Shown here: in pieces, positions 51,552-60,007 of the stretch
Layout of the letters: each line of letters starts with the position of its first letter
Numbering within the stretch: the first letter of the stretch is position 1
NCBI RefSeq assembly: GCF_025685395.1
Contig: NZ_JAGSYA010000003.1
Span: 682,001 to 746,000 of the forward strand
DNA from: Terriglobus tenax
Lineage (GTDB): Bacteria; Acidobacteriota; Terriglobia; Terriglobales; Acidobacteriaceae
DNA: 64,000 nucleotides
Reading direction: 5' to 3'
Notes under the pieces: generated by a model
Databases searched by the model: none
What the model saw: the letters and a program-made list of their open reading frames with translations, nothing else
Told to the model about the DNA's origin: nothing
Position numbers and translations under genes: made by a program

Positions 51552-53324
51552 TTAGTTGGAGGTGTACACGCGGGGACGCGGCTTGATGTACTGTGTGTCC
51601 ACTTCCTGGTATTCGATCCTGGGTGCTCCGTCGACAAAGCTTGCCATCGTTGTCTTGAGGAAGTTCTCGTCGTCGCGCTTCTCGAAGTCGGGCTTGTAGT
51701 GTGCACCGCGGCTTTCGTCGCGCAGGCGTGCACCCTGCACGATGACGCGTGCGAGCTCCAGCATGTTGTAGAGCTGGCGGGCGAAGGCAAAGCTGGTGTT
51801 AGCCCACTGGCTCTTGTCCGAGAGGTTGATATTCCGGTAGCGGGCCAGCAGTTCGACCAGCTTGGCGTCGGCTTCGTCCAGGCCCTTGTTGTAGCGCACG
51901 ATGGTGGCGTGCTGGGTCATGGTCTCGCCGAGTTCGCGCCAGATTTTGAACGGGTTCTCGGTGCCCTGGTTGTTCAGCAGAATATTGTTGTACTGCTGCT
52001 GGCGAACCAGCTCGGCCGCGTGGCCGCCGTCGCCTTCCTGCGGAACCAGACCCTTGGCGTACTCCATGGCCTTCGGTCCGGCCACGAAGCCGCCGTAGAT
52101 GCAGCTGAGCAGCGAATTCGCGCCGAGGCGGTTGGCTCCGTGGATGGAGTAGTCGGCCTCACCCGCGGCGAAGACGCCGGGGATGTTGGTCATCTGGTTG
52201 AAGTCCACCCACAGGCCGCCCATGGTGTAGTGCATGCCCGGGAAGATCTTCATCGGGACCTTGCGCGGATCGTCGCCGACAAACTTCTCGTAGATCTCCA
52301 GGATGCCTTCGAGCTTGTGCTGGCGCTCGGGCGGCAGGTGCGAGACGTCCAGATAGACCATCGGCTGGCCGTCGATGCCCATGCCGTTCTCGTAGACCAC
52401 CTTGAAGATCTCGCGGGTAGCGATGTCACGCGGGACCAGGTTGCCGTACTTGGGATACTTCTCTTCGAGGAAGTACCAGCGCTCGGCATCCGGGATGGAG
52501 TTGGGCTGGCGCTTGTCCTTCGGGTCACGCGGGACCCATACACGGCCACCTTCGCCGCGGGCGGATTCAGACATCAGCCGAAGCTTGTCCTCACCGGGGA
52601 TGGCTGTGGGGTGAACCTGGATGAACTCGCCGTTGGCGTAGTACGCGCCCTGCTGATAGAGAGCGGACTGGGCTGAGCCGGTGCAGACGACCGAGTTGGT
52701 GCTCTTGCCGAAGATGGCTCCGTTGCCGCCGGTGCAGACAATGATGGCGTCGGCGGGGAAGGTCTTGGTCTCCATGGTGCGCAGGTTCATGGCCACAATG
52801 CCGCGGCACTCGCCCTTGCTGCCCAGGACGGCGGAGAGGAACTCCCAGCCCTCATACTTGGTGACCTTGCCTTCAGACTCGAAGCGGCGCACCTGCTCGT
52901 CCAGGGCGTAGAGCAGCTGCTGGCCGGTGGTTGCGCCTGCGAAGGCGGTGCGGTGGTACAGCGTGCCACCGAAGCGGCGGAAGTCCAGCAGGCCTTCGGG
53001 GGTGCGGTTGAAGGGCACGCCCATGCGGTCCAGAAGGTCAATGATGGCCGGACCCTGCGCGGTCATGTTCTTGACCGGCGTCTGGTTGGCCAGGAAGTCA
53101 CCACCATAGATGGTGTCGTCAAAGTGCTTGTAGACGTCATCGCCTTCGCCCTTCAGGTTCTTGGCGGCGTTGATGCCGCCCTGGGCGCAGACGGAGTGCG
53201 AGCGCTTGACGGGGACGATCGAGAACAGGTCGACCTTGCCGCCCGCTTCGGCGATCTTGATGACGGAGGACAGACCCGCGAGTCCGCCACCGACGACGAT
53301 AATTCTTGGAGTAGCTGCAGCCAT
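51552..53324 (-). CDS. sdhA: Succinate dehydrogenase flavoprotein subunit
   Basis: A 590-residue FAD subunit that oxidises succinate to fumarate. It opens with the FAD loop VVGGGLAGLSSVIKIAEAGG. The motif SHSVCAQGGINAAKN holds the His that binds FAD covalently. Substrate residues are in the HPTAIPGEDKL and ANRLGANSLLSCIYGG regions. Its stop is 11 bases into the hairpin-rich gap before sdhB. The order C-A-B and lack of sdhD fit a type B complex. Confidence 0.96.
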   Translation of the reverse strand: MAAATPRIIVVGGGLAGLSSVIKIAEAGGKVDLFSIVPVKRSHSVCAQGGINAAKNLKGEGDDVYKHFDDTIYGGDFLANQTPVKNMTAQGPAIIDLLDRMGVPFNRTPEGLLDFRRFGGTLYHRTAFAGATTGQQLLYALDEQVRRFESEGKVTKYEGWEFLSAVLGSKGECRGIVAMNLRTMETKTFPADAIIVCTGGNGAIFGKSTNSVVCTGSAQSALYQQGAYYANGEFIQVHPTAIPGEDKLRLMSESARGEGGRVWVPRDPKDKRQPNSIPDAERWYFLEEKYPKYGNLVPRDIATREIFKVVYENGMGIDGQPMVYLDVSHLPPERQHKLEGILEIYEKFVGDDPRKVPMKIFPGMHYTMGGLWVDFNQMTNIPGVFAAGEADYSIHGANRLGANSLLSCIYGGFVAGPKAMEYAKGLVPQEGDGGHAAELVRQQQYNNILLNNQGTENPFKIWRELGETMTQHATIVRYNKGLDEADAKLVELLARYRNINLSDKSQWANTSFAFARQLYNMLELARVIVQGARLRDESRGAHYKPDFEKRDDENFLKTTMASFVDGAPRIEYQEVDTQYIKPRPRVYTSN

Positions 53325-53345
53325 GGTGGTTCGTATCCTCTTCAG

Positions 53346-54113
53346 TTATTGCTGCGGTGCGTAAGCGGGTGGAACTGCCGGGGCAGAATCTTCCGTCTGC
53401 TGGGGCAGCACATCAACCGGCGAATAAGGGCGGCTGTAGGTGACAGCGTAGATGCTGACGAGGCCCATGATGCAGAGGGCGGCGCCAACAACCGTGCAGA
53501 CCCAGCCAAAACGCTTGCGGGCGACCTCGCCCGGTGTAATGCCCCACTTGGCTGCAAACAGCCAGATGCCGTAGGCAAAGTGCCAGCAGGTGGCGATCAT
53601 GGCGATGCAGTAGATGGCGAACATCCATGGATTCATCAACTCATACTGCACCTTGGCATAGGCCAGGCCGGGGTGCTCAGGCAGGCTGACACCCATGAAG
53701 CGCTGACGAAGTACGTGCTGAACGATATACGCGAATGCGATCAGGCCCGTTACACGCTGGGAGAGGTACATCCAGTTTCCGGCCCACGGATAGACATTCA
53801 CATTCGTACGGCCACGGACGGCGATAAAGACGCCATAGAGCGCATGGAAGAGCAGGGGAATAAAGATGAAGCCCCACTCCAGAACGCGGACCAGCGGCAG
53901 GCTGTTCAGGAACAGCACCTGCTTGGCGTAGGCCACGGGACCGTTCACGATCTCGAAGTTCGAAACAATATGCTCGACCAGGAACGCGCCGATGGGAATG
54001 ATGCCGGTCAGCGAATGGAGCCGGCGCCATACAAAAGAGTTGCCTTCGCCCGCACGGAGGGGCTGAACCCCCTTCAGGGTGGGGCTGGCAGGCTGTGGGG
54101 CGGTTGTCGCCAT
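53346..54113 (-). CDS. sdhC: Succinate dehydrogenase cytochrome b subunit, type B
   Basis: A 255-residue membrane anchor with five hydrophobic helices, consistent with the single-subunit dihaem cytochrome b of type B complexes. Candidate haem-ligand His residues occur in RRLHSLTG, FLVEHIVSN, LLFHALYG, YIVQHVLR and CWHFAYG. Type B enzymes usually react with menaquinone or work against the membrane potential. I start at the ATG at 54113 (MATTAPQPAS); the longer frame runs into promoter sequence. Confidence 0.94.
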   Translation of the reverse strand: MATTAPQPASPTLKGVQPLRAGEGNSFVWRRLHSLTGIIPIGAFLVEHIVSNFEIVNGPVAYAKQVLFLNSLPLVRVLEWGFIFIPLLFHALYGVFIAVRGRTNVNVYPWAGNWMYLSQRVTGLIAFAYIVQHVLRQRFMGVSLPEHPGLAYAKVQYELMNPWMFAIYCIAMIATCWHFAYGIWLFAAKWGITPGEVARKRFGWVCTVVGAALCIMGLVSIYAVTYSRPYSPVDVLPQQTEDSAPAVPPAYAPQQ

Positions 54114-54339
54114 GTGGGTGTGACCTCGGAAACGGATGTCAGCCAGAAGCTGCGGCAACCGTATTATTCCGCCCGTAGAAAACGAGGGTCAAGGAAAAGA
54201 CGCCTGTCGCGTGCGATTATCGGAAAATTGTGCGATTTTTGTGCTGTACCAACTTTGGTGCACTTTTCACAAACTGTTCTTATATCGCTGACCATCTGTT
54301 GACGTGTTTCGCGCGACCTTAGGGTCGGAGGGCACGAAG
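54114..54339. promoter_or_regulatory. Divergent sdhC / PHP-gene promoter region
   Basis: The 226-base gap is AT-rich at 54225-54300 (for example ttcacaaactgttcttatat), which could hold promoter elements for either strand. I see no clear repeat or operator. The PHP gene's ribosome site ggaggg lies at its right end. Confidence 0.4.
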
Positions 54340-55485
54340 ATGCCAAGCGTGATTACCTGCAGTTGGAAAGAGCGAGTAAATACCCGGTCCTTCCGGAGCG
54401 GGGTTTCGCTTCACAGCCACACCAACCAGTCCAAGGAGACTCTGAACTTCATCGCCGCCATGGGCAACAAGATTCCCTGGCTGGAGCGCTTTGTGCGTTC
54501 CCGCGAAGAGAAGTGCGCCGGCCGCTACGGTCTGAAGCTGGACTTTGACCGCGCCTACTGGACTCCTCCGTTGACGCCGATGCAGGCGCTTGACCTGGAA
54601 CGCAACCAGATTGAGAAGGGTCTCGACCTGCAGGCGATGGTGTCCATCACCGATCACGACGACATCAACGCGCCGCTGCTGTTGCGCGCTGCCAATGCGG
54701 ACGAAGATCTGGCCATCAGCGTGGAGTGGAGCGCACCCTTCGGCGTCACAACCTTCCACCTGGGCATTCATAACCTGCCGGCGGCCACCAGCCAGCAGTG
54801 GATGGTCCGTATGGAAGCGGCGACCGCCATGCCGGATGAGCGCGAGGTTCGCGCGATCCTGGCCGAGTTGCACGAGATCAAGCAGGTGCTGATCGTCTTC
54901 AACCACCCCATGTGGGACCTGTACGACATTGGTGTGGAACGCCACGTGATGGAAGTGGAACGCTTCCTGCGCGACTGCGGCGGCTTTGTCCATGCGCTGG
55001 AACTGAACGGTCTGCGCAACTGGCAGGAGAACCGTACGGTCATCGAAATGGCGGAGCGCTGGGGCATGCTGCTGATCAGCGGCGGTGACCGCCACGGCAC
55101 CGAGCCCAATGCGAACGTGAACCTGACGCAGGCCACCAGCTTTGCGGAGTTCGTGCACGAGGTCCGCATCGACCGCGTCAGCCACGTCCACTTTATGCCG
55201 CAGTATGCCGAGCCGTGGAAGCATCGCGTGCTGGAGTCGACACTGGCCGCCATCCGAAACTATCCGGAGTTTCCCGAAGGTTCGCGCCGCTGGGATGAGC
55301 GCGTCTTCCACCCGGATGCGAATGGTGTGATGCAGCCGGTATCGGCCATGTGGCAGAAAGGCCGTGCCCCCTGGTATATCGGTGCCAGCCTGACCGCTGT
55401 CCGCATGATGGGCGCAGGTCCCTTCTGGCACGGGCTGCGCATGGCCTGGAGCGAAGCCGAACCGGAGTTCAAACTGGCAGAGTAG
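54340..55485 (+). CDS. PHP-domain metal-dependent hydrolase
   Basis: A 381-residue protein of the polymerase-and-histidinol-phosphatase fold. Metal-binding motifs are visible in order: SLHSHTNQS, SITDHDDI, then FNHPMWDLYD and GGDRHG near the C-terminal half. The fold hydrolyses phosphoesters in many contexts, but no substrate can be assigned. The ATG at 54340 is preferred because ggaggg lies 8 bases upstream; the GTG at 54304 lacks this. It diverges from sdhC. Confidence 0.82.
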   Translation: MPSVITCSWKERVNTRSFRSGVSLHSHTNQSKETLNFIAAMGNKIPWLERFVRSREEKCAGRYGLKLDFDRAYWTPPLTPMQALDLERNQIEKGLDLQAMVSITDHDDINAPLLLRAANADEDLAISVEWSAPFGVTTFHLGIHNLPAATSQQWMVRMEAATAMPDEREVRAILAELHEIKQVLIVFNHPMWDLYDIGVERHVMEVERFLRDCGGFVHALELNGLRNWQENRTVIEMAERWGMLLISGGDRHGTEPNANVNLTQATSFAEFVHEVRIDRVSHVHFMPQYAEPWKHRVLESTLAAIRNYPEFPEGSRRWDERVFHPDANGVMQPVSAMWQKGRAPWYIGASLTAVRMMGAGPFWHGLRMAWSEAEPEFKLAE

Positions 55486-55493
55486 TCTCCCGT

Positions 55494-56099
55494 TTAGAGT
55501 TGCCGCAGCAGCGACTCGAAGGCTCGGCCACGATGGCTGAGCCTTTGTTTTTGTTCCAGCGAAACCTCGGCCATCGTCTGCTGCAGCTCGGGCAGATAAA
55601 AAAGCGGATCGTAGCCAAATCCGCCGTCTCCGCGTGGAGTCTCCAGCACAAGGCCGTCCACGGTGCCCTCGGCGGTTTTCACCACCTGGCCGTCGCGAGC
55701 GATGGCCAGCACGCAGCGGTAGCGGCCCTGGCGCTGGTTCTGCGGAATGCCATTCATTGCTTGCAGCAGTGCAGCATTGTTGCGGCCGTCTTTGGTGGAG
55801 CCGGGTTCGGCAGGGAAGCCCAGGTCTTCGGCATAGCGGGCGGAGCGTACGCCGGGCGCTCCGTTCAGCTCCGCGACTTCAAGCCCTGAATCGTCGGCCA
55901 TCACCAGCAGTCCGCGGGCGTGCTGCGAGTAGTAGACAGCCTTCGCGATCGCGTTGCCCTCGAAGGTGGGTTCGTTCTCCGGCGGTTCCGGAATAGAAGC
56001 CAGCCCCGGCAGGGGGGCGACTTCTACGTTGTGCTGCTGTGCAATCGCAGCGAAGTCGCGCAGCTTGCCGGGGTTGGTGGTTGCCAGGTAGATGGTCAT
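55494..56099 (-). CDS. rdgB: RdgB/HAM1 family non-canonical purine NTP pyrophosphatase
   Basis: A 201-residue enzyme that removes dITP, ITP and XTP from the nucleotide pool. It starts with the family motif LATTNPGKLRDF, later VMADDSGLEVAELNGAPGVR and YAEDLG, and ends with SHRGRAFESLL. It is cytoplasmic and sits directly downstream of the outer-membrane protein gene on the same strand, separated by 1 base. Confidence 0.95.
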   Translation of the reverse strand: MTIYLATTNPGKLRDFAAIAQQHNVEVAPLPGLASIPEPPENEPTFEGNAIAKAVYYSQHARGLLVMADDSGLEVAELNGAPGVRSARYAEDLGFPAEPGSTKDGRNNAALLQAMNGIPQNQRQGRYRCVLAIARDGQVVKTAEGTVDGLVLETPRGDGGFGYDPLFYLPELQQTMAEVSLEQKQRLSHRGRAFESLLRQL

Positions 56100-56100
56100 G

Positions 56101-57453
56101 CTACTTGGATGTTATGCGAAAGCGCACGAAGGCCTGTACCGCGAACGGATGCGCTCCGTAAGCAGCTGTCAGCGCGGGAGAGGGAGAGTAGGTGGTGAAC
56201 TGCGCCCCCGGAGCGGCCGTCAGGTGCGGAGCAATGTGCCAGTCGCGGTCATAGCCAAAGGTATAGGCCGCGACATGGCCTGCCGGTTCTTCGTGCGAGT
56301 CGCCGAGCAGTTCCGTGGTGCGTCCGGCAAGCTCCATGCGCGTCCACACGGAGTTCGCCTTCGCGAAGTGATACAGCGCCTCCAGTGTGTAGGAGTTCTG
56401 CTTCTTGTTGTCGGGAATCGCCCGCGTGCGGCCCCAGATCAGTGAAATGGCCAGGTTGCCCGGAGCCATGTTCATGGAACCCTGCTTGCCGATGGGGAGG
56501 TTGTACATCACTGAGGCAGTCTGCCGCGCCTGATCCTCGCCCTGGTGGGATGCCTCCGGAGCTTTGATATGCGCGATGGAGTACTGCCCGCTCCAGTTGC
56601 GTGTCGGGTTTACCGTGACGCGCGTCGAGTAGGAATCCACCCCATGGCCGTTGGCCGAGGATTGGAACTGCCAGCGTCCTTCGTCCGGCTCGCCGCCATG
56701 AAAGCCCGACTGCTCCACGCGGATCCAGCGATAAGTTACGCCCGCCGTGAAGACGTTGTAGGCAATGTGTGTCGAGTCCTGCTGGTGGTGGCCGAGCGTC
56801 GCGATAGGATCTTCCGCGGCCGACCAGCGGTGCGGATAGGCGATTGGTCCAATGGCAGGATCGCCGACAGGTGCGGCATAAAAGCTGACCAGCGTGTTCT
56901 CGCTTGGCCGCAGATCGTAGATGGCTGCAAGCTCCATCAGGAAGTTGTGCGGGTGCTGGCCATCGACAATGGGCTGGCCAAAGGCGGTTTCTCCCTGCTG
57001 AAACAGCTCCGGATAACGCCGATCGGTGATCGTCGCCGGTTCCAGCGAGAACATGGCGCGCGCCGTGAACAGGCCGGGGCCGGCCTTGCGCTGGGCCATC
57101 GGCATCACCCAGTTGGTGGAGAAGAATTTGTCCTTGCCACGCGGGCCGCTCTGCTGCGTGTCGGTCACAAAGGCGGAGCCGTGCAGCATCAGCATCCACT
57201 CGCCGTGATGCTTCATCAGCATGGGCATGGGAGTGGAGACCGGTTCCGCCGTGGTGCCGGAGGTGACATGGTTCAGGATGCTGTCAATGAAGCTGGTGGG
57301 ATGGTCCATGCGCTGCATGGAGTGCTCCATGTCCAGAAGACTGGTCGTGGGTTCCATCGTCATTCCTGGCATGGAAGCGTGGTCGTGTTCCTGCGCCGTG
57401 ATGGCAGCAGAGGTTGCGAGCAGGAGGAGGCCCGCGGAGATACGGCGAAACAT
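56101..57453 (-). CDS. Outer-membrane beta-barrel-like protein with a His/Met-rich N-terminus
   Basis: A 450-residue secreted protein. After the signal peptide (MFRRISAGLLLLATSAAITA) comes a metal-ligand-rich stretch, HDHASMPGMTMEP then LDMEHSMQRMDHP. The remainder alternates short beta-like stretches and ends in an aromatic residue pattern (AVQAFVRFRITSK), typical of a small barrel. His/Met clusters like this occur in copper-handling proteins, so a role in metal tolerance is plausible but unproven. The start follows aaaggacat. It is 74 bases downstream of a Cys/His-rich secreted protein. Confidence 0.75.
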   Translation of the reverse strand: MFRRISAGLLLLATSAAITAQEHDHASMPGMTMEPTTSLLDMEHSMQRMDHPTSFIDSILNHVTSGTTAEPVSTPMPMLMKHHGEWMLMLHGSAFVTDTQQSGPRGKDKFFSTNWVMPMAQRKAGPGLFTARAMFSLEPATITDRRYPELFQQGETAFGQPIVDGQHPHNFLMELAAIYDLRPSENTLVSFYAAPVGDPAIGPIAYPHRWSAAEDPIATLGHHQQDSTHIAYNVFTAGVTYRWIRVEQSGFHGGEPDEGRWQFQSSANGHGVDSYSTRVTVNPTRNWSGQYSIAHIKAPEASHQGEDQARQTASVMYNLPIGKQGSMNMAPGNLAISLIWGRTRAIPDNKKQNSYTLEALYHFAKANSVWTRMELAGRTTELLGDSHEEPAGHVAAYTFGYDRDWHIAPHLTAAPGAQFTTYSPSPALTAAYGAHPFAVQAFVRFRITSK

Positions 57454-57527
57454 ATAGATGTCCTTTCAGCAAAAAAACAGTCAGGTGCGCGACGGTTATG
57501 CGCGCGAAGACAGGGCTGAAAGGGGAA

Positions 57528-57866
57528 TCAGATACGGAGTGCGACCAGCTCTGGCGGTGGAGGCAAAGCAACCTCGGGCAGCGGAGCGTTGGTTACTGCC
57601 ACCCTGTCAAAGACAACATGCGTCAGCGGCAAAATCTCCGCAAGCGCAAGGTCTGGCAGGCGAACCTGCGGTTCGGTGACAGCATCGCTGCGGTGATTAG
57701 CCGCGCAGCAGGAAGCAGGCTGCTGCTGGTGCGGATGCAGGGGGCAATCTGCCGGCATGTTCTGCGCCATGGCTGGAGCAGCCATGCCCGCGCACACCAT
57801 GATGACGAGCATAGCGCCCAGAACAATGGCCGCTGCAAATCCGCGCATGGTGCGAAGTGTGTGCAT
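57528..57866 (-). CDS. Small secreted Cys/His-rich protein
   Basis: A 112-residue protein. I start at the ATG at 57866 (MHTLRTMRGFAAAIVLGAML). A hydrophobic signal is followed by CPLHPHQQQPASCCAANH, dense in Cys and His. This could bind a metal such as copper, as in DUF2946-like proteins. It precedes the outer-membrane protein gene on one strand, so the two may act together. No named family is recognised. Confidence 0.68.
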   Translation of the reverse strand: MHTLRTMRGFAAAIVLGAMLVIMVCAGMAAPAMAQNMPADCPLHPHQQQPASCCAANHRSDAVTEPQVRLPDLALAEILPLTHVVFDRVAVTNAPLPEVALPPPPELVALRI

Positions 57867-57919
57867 CTTCACTCTATGATACGCGCGAAGCCCGGGAAGG
57901 TTACAGGGCTCCACGCGCA

Positions 57920-58777
57920 TCATTGCGAAGAGGGTGCAAGTGGCGGAGGCGTAACTACCGGCTGCGGAGCAGGTGCCGCTGGCGCAGGCTGCAGAATAAC
58001 AATGTCCACGCGGCGGTTCTGTGTCCGCCCTTCGTCGGTGGCATTGGAGGCAACAGGATGAAACTCCGCATAGCCAGCGGCGGAGATCAGGCCGGGATCG
58101 ATCTTCGTCTGCTCAAGAATGGCGCGTGCAATAGCGGACGCGCGCGCTGACGACAGCTCCCAGTTGGAGGCGAACTGCGCGGTGTGGATGGGGCGGTTGT
58201 CGCTGTGCCCCTCCACGCGGATCTTCATGTTGGCAGGCAGCGCGGCAATAATCTTCGCAAGCGCACTTTCTGAAGCAGCCCATACTTCGGCGGAGCCGGA
58301 GGCGAAGAAGCCTGCCTCCTGCAAGGAAACGGTGATACCGTCGGCAGACTGATGCACGGAGATGGAGCCTCCGGGCTGCAGCTTGCCTGCGGACTTGCTC
58401 TGCAGGGGAGCCTGCTGTGCGGCTTGTACCTGTTGTATGGCCTGGCGGACCCTGGCCGCGATCTCTTCCGGACTGCTGCCGCCCTCTCCATCGCTCTTGC
58501 GGATGTCAGGAGCCATGGCCAGCGGCATCTCAACCGGCATGGACTGTGCTCCCGCTCCACCTTCCGTGAGTGCGGGCGTTGCCGAGTGCATCTCGAAGAT
58601 GCGTGTATCCGTAAAGGCCGCCTGCATGGCCGCGGCCATACGTTGCGACTTCTTCTTGTCGCTTTGACCGGAGGCGAACAGTACCACAAAGAAGGCGAAG
58701 AGCAGGGTGATGAAGTCGGCGTAAGAGACAAGCCAGCGTTCATGGTTGACGTGTTCGGGATGTTTCTTTTTTCCCAT
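57920..58777 (-). CDS. motB: Flagellar motor protein MotB
   Basis: A 285-residue stator protein. A single N-terminal helix carries the proton-path Asp in WLVSYADFITLLFAFFVVLF. A Gln/Ala-rich linker follows, then the OmpA-like peptidoglycan-binding domain (IRVEGHSDNRPIHTAQFASN and DEGRTQNRRVDIVIL). It anchors the motor to the wall. motA lies 4 bases upstream. Confidence 0.95.
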   Translation of the reverse strand: MGKKKHPEHVNHERWLVSYADFITLLFAFFVVLFASGQSDKKKSQRMAAAMQAAFTDTRIFEMHSATPALTEGGAGAQSMPVEMPLAMAPDIRKSDGEGGSSPEEIAARVRQAIQQVQAAQQAPLQSKSAGKLQPGGSISVHQSADGITVSLQEAGFFASGSAEVWAASESALAKIIAALPANMKIRVEGHSDNRPIHTAQFASNWELSSARASAIARAILEQTKIDPGLISAAGYAEFHPVASNATDEGRTQNRRVDIVILQPAPAAPAPQPVVTPPPLAPSSQ

Positions 58778-58781
58778 GACG

Positions 58782-59546
58782 TTATGCCTTCTCCGCGTGT
58801 CCTTCTTCCATCAGGAAGGTGCGCAGCTTGGTCTCCATCATGCGCGGGTTCATGCCTTCCAGGATGCTGACGACGCCTTCGAGCATCATCTCTTTCAGCA
58901 TGGTTTCTTCCCGATGGCGGATCTTGAGCTTGCCCGCAGCGGGCAGGCACACCAGGTTGGCCAGCGCTACGCCATAGATGGTGGCAACGAAGGCGACGGC
59001 GATGCCGCGGCCGACCTCGTCAATGTTGTCCAGGTGCTGCATTACCTGGATCAGGCCCAGCACGGCGCCAATGATGCCAACTGTTGGTGAAAATCCACCG
59101 GCAGATTCAAATACCTGCGGAATCTTTTCTTCGATCTCGCTCTTGTTGTCCAGCTCAAGCTGCATGATGTTGCGAACCTCGGCCGGCTCTGTGCCGTCGA
59201 CGGCCAGCATCATGGCCTGCTTCAGAAAGGGATCTGTAACCTTGCCCAGTTCCTGGTCCAGCGAGACGATGCCGTCCTTGCGGGCTTTGTTGGCGAAGTC
59301 AACCAGTTGCTTGACCATGGCGTTGCCGTCGGCGCCCTTGTGCAGGAATACGGAGATGAACTTCTTTATGGCAGCCAGAAAGATGCTGAGGGGAAACTGA
59401 AGCATCACGGCACCTGCGGTGCCACCGCCGACGATCATCATGGCCGTGGGCTGCGTAATCTGGGCAAGCTTGCCGCCTTCGATCATCATGCCGCCAAGAA
59501 TGCCGAGAAGGGCAAGCACAATGCCTGCAACGCTGGCGATGTCCAT
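58782..59546 (-). CDS. motA: Flagellar motor protein MotA
   Basis: A 254-residue stator subunit with four hydrophobic segments; five copies with two MotB form the ion channel in known motors. Features are MDIASVAGIVLALLGILGGM at the start, the cytoplasmic loop, and PTVGIIGAVLGLIQVMQHLD in the later helices. It is 12 bases downstream of flbD in the operon flbD-motA-motB. Confidence 0.95.
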   Translation of the reverse strand: MDIASVAGIVLALLGILGGMMIEGGKLAQITQPTAMMIVGGGTAGAVMLQFPLSIFLAAIKKFISVFLHKGADGNAMVKQLVDFANKARKDGIVSLDQELGKVTDPFLKQAMMLAVDGTEPAEVRNIMQLELDNKSEIEEKIPQVFESAGGFSPTVGIIGAVLGLIQVMQHLDNIDEVGRGIAVAFVATIYGVALANLVCLPAAGKLKIRHREETMLKEMMLEGVVSILEGMNPRMMETKLRTFLMEEGHAEKA

Positions 59547-59558
59547 GGTCTTTATCCT

Positions 59559-59810
59559 TTACCGGGTGTGGGGTTCAGTACCGTGCGCAATCTTTGCCGT
59601 CAGAGCTTCCAGAGCAGTCGGCCATGTGGAACGCAGCAGGTTCATCTTGTAGTGCAGGGCAAGATCCATCACCTGCTGGCAGCCTTCACGCACAACGATC
59701 TTTTCTCCGGTCACCAGCGTGATCATGGTGTCCGGCGCGGCTTCGATGTACTTGATCAGCTCCGCATTCATATAGATCGTGTGGCCGTTCAGCCGTGTTA
59801 GTTCAATCAT
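59559..59810 (-). CDS. flbD: FlbD/SwrD-family flagellar protein
   Basis: An 83-residue cytoplasmic protein: MIELTRLNGHTIYMNAELIK, then ETHN-type residues replaced by EAAPDTMITLVTGEKIVVRE. This small family (SwrD in Bacillus) increases flagellar power or stator function. It opens the flbD-motA-motB operon, and a sigma-28-type promoter with a perfect -10 box lies about 30 bases upstream. Confidence 0.9.
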   Translation of the reverse strand: MIELTRLNGHTIYMNAELIKYIEAAPDTMITLVTGEKIVVREGCQQVMDLALHYKMNLLRSTWPTALEALTAKIAHGTEPHTR

Positions 59811-59838
59811 GGTGATGCACTCCGGTGCTCATTGCTGG

Positions 59839-59865
59839 TTATCGGCCCAAGGGGATTTCCCATTA
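59839..59865 (-). promoter_or_regulatory. Sigma-28 (FliA)-type promoter for flbD-motAB
   Basis: Read on the minus strand: TAATGGGA (59865-59858), an 11-base spacer, then GCCGATAA (59846-59839), an exact match to the FliA -10 box. The -35 matches TAAA-type consensus at the key TAA. It lies 29 bases before the flbD ATG. Confidence 0.8.
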
Positions 59866-59881
59866 CTTTTGCGTACCGGGC

Positions 59882-59908
59882 TAATGTCCATGCTTGACAG
59901 GCCGATGA
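59882..59908 (+). promoter_or_regulatory. Sigma-28 (FliA)-type promoter for fliC
   Basis: TAATGTCC (59882-59889), an 11-base spacer, then GCCGATGA (59901-59908), 7 of 8 to the FliA -10 consensus GCCGATAA. The fliC ATG is 99 bases downstream. It is divergent from the flbD promoter with the same spacer length. Confidence 0.78.
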
Positions 59909-60007
59909 GGGTGGTGAACGCGGAGCCTTCCGCGAGGTGAGCCACCAACGGGCACCAGGCAGGCAAAGCGAAATTCAATCTTTTGCTGTACCAAGGAGTG
60001 AATCCCA

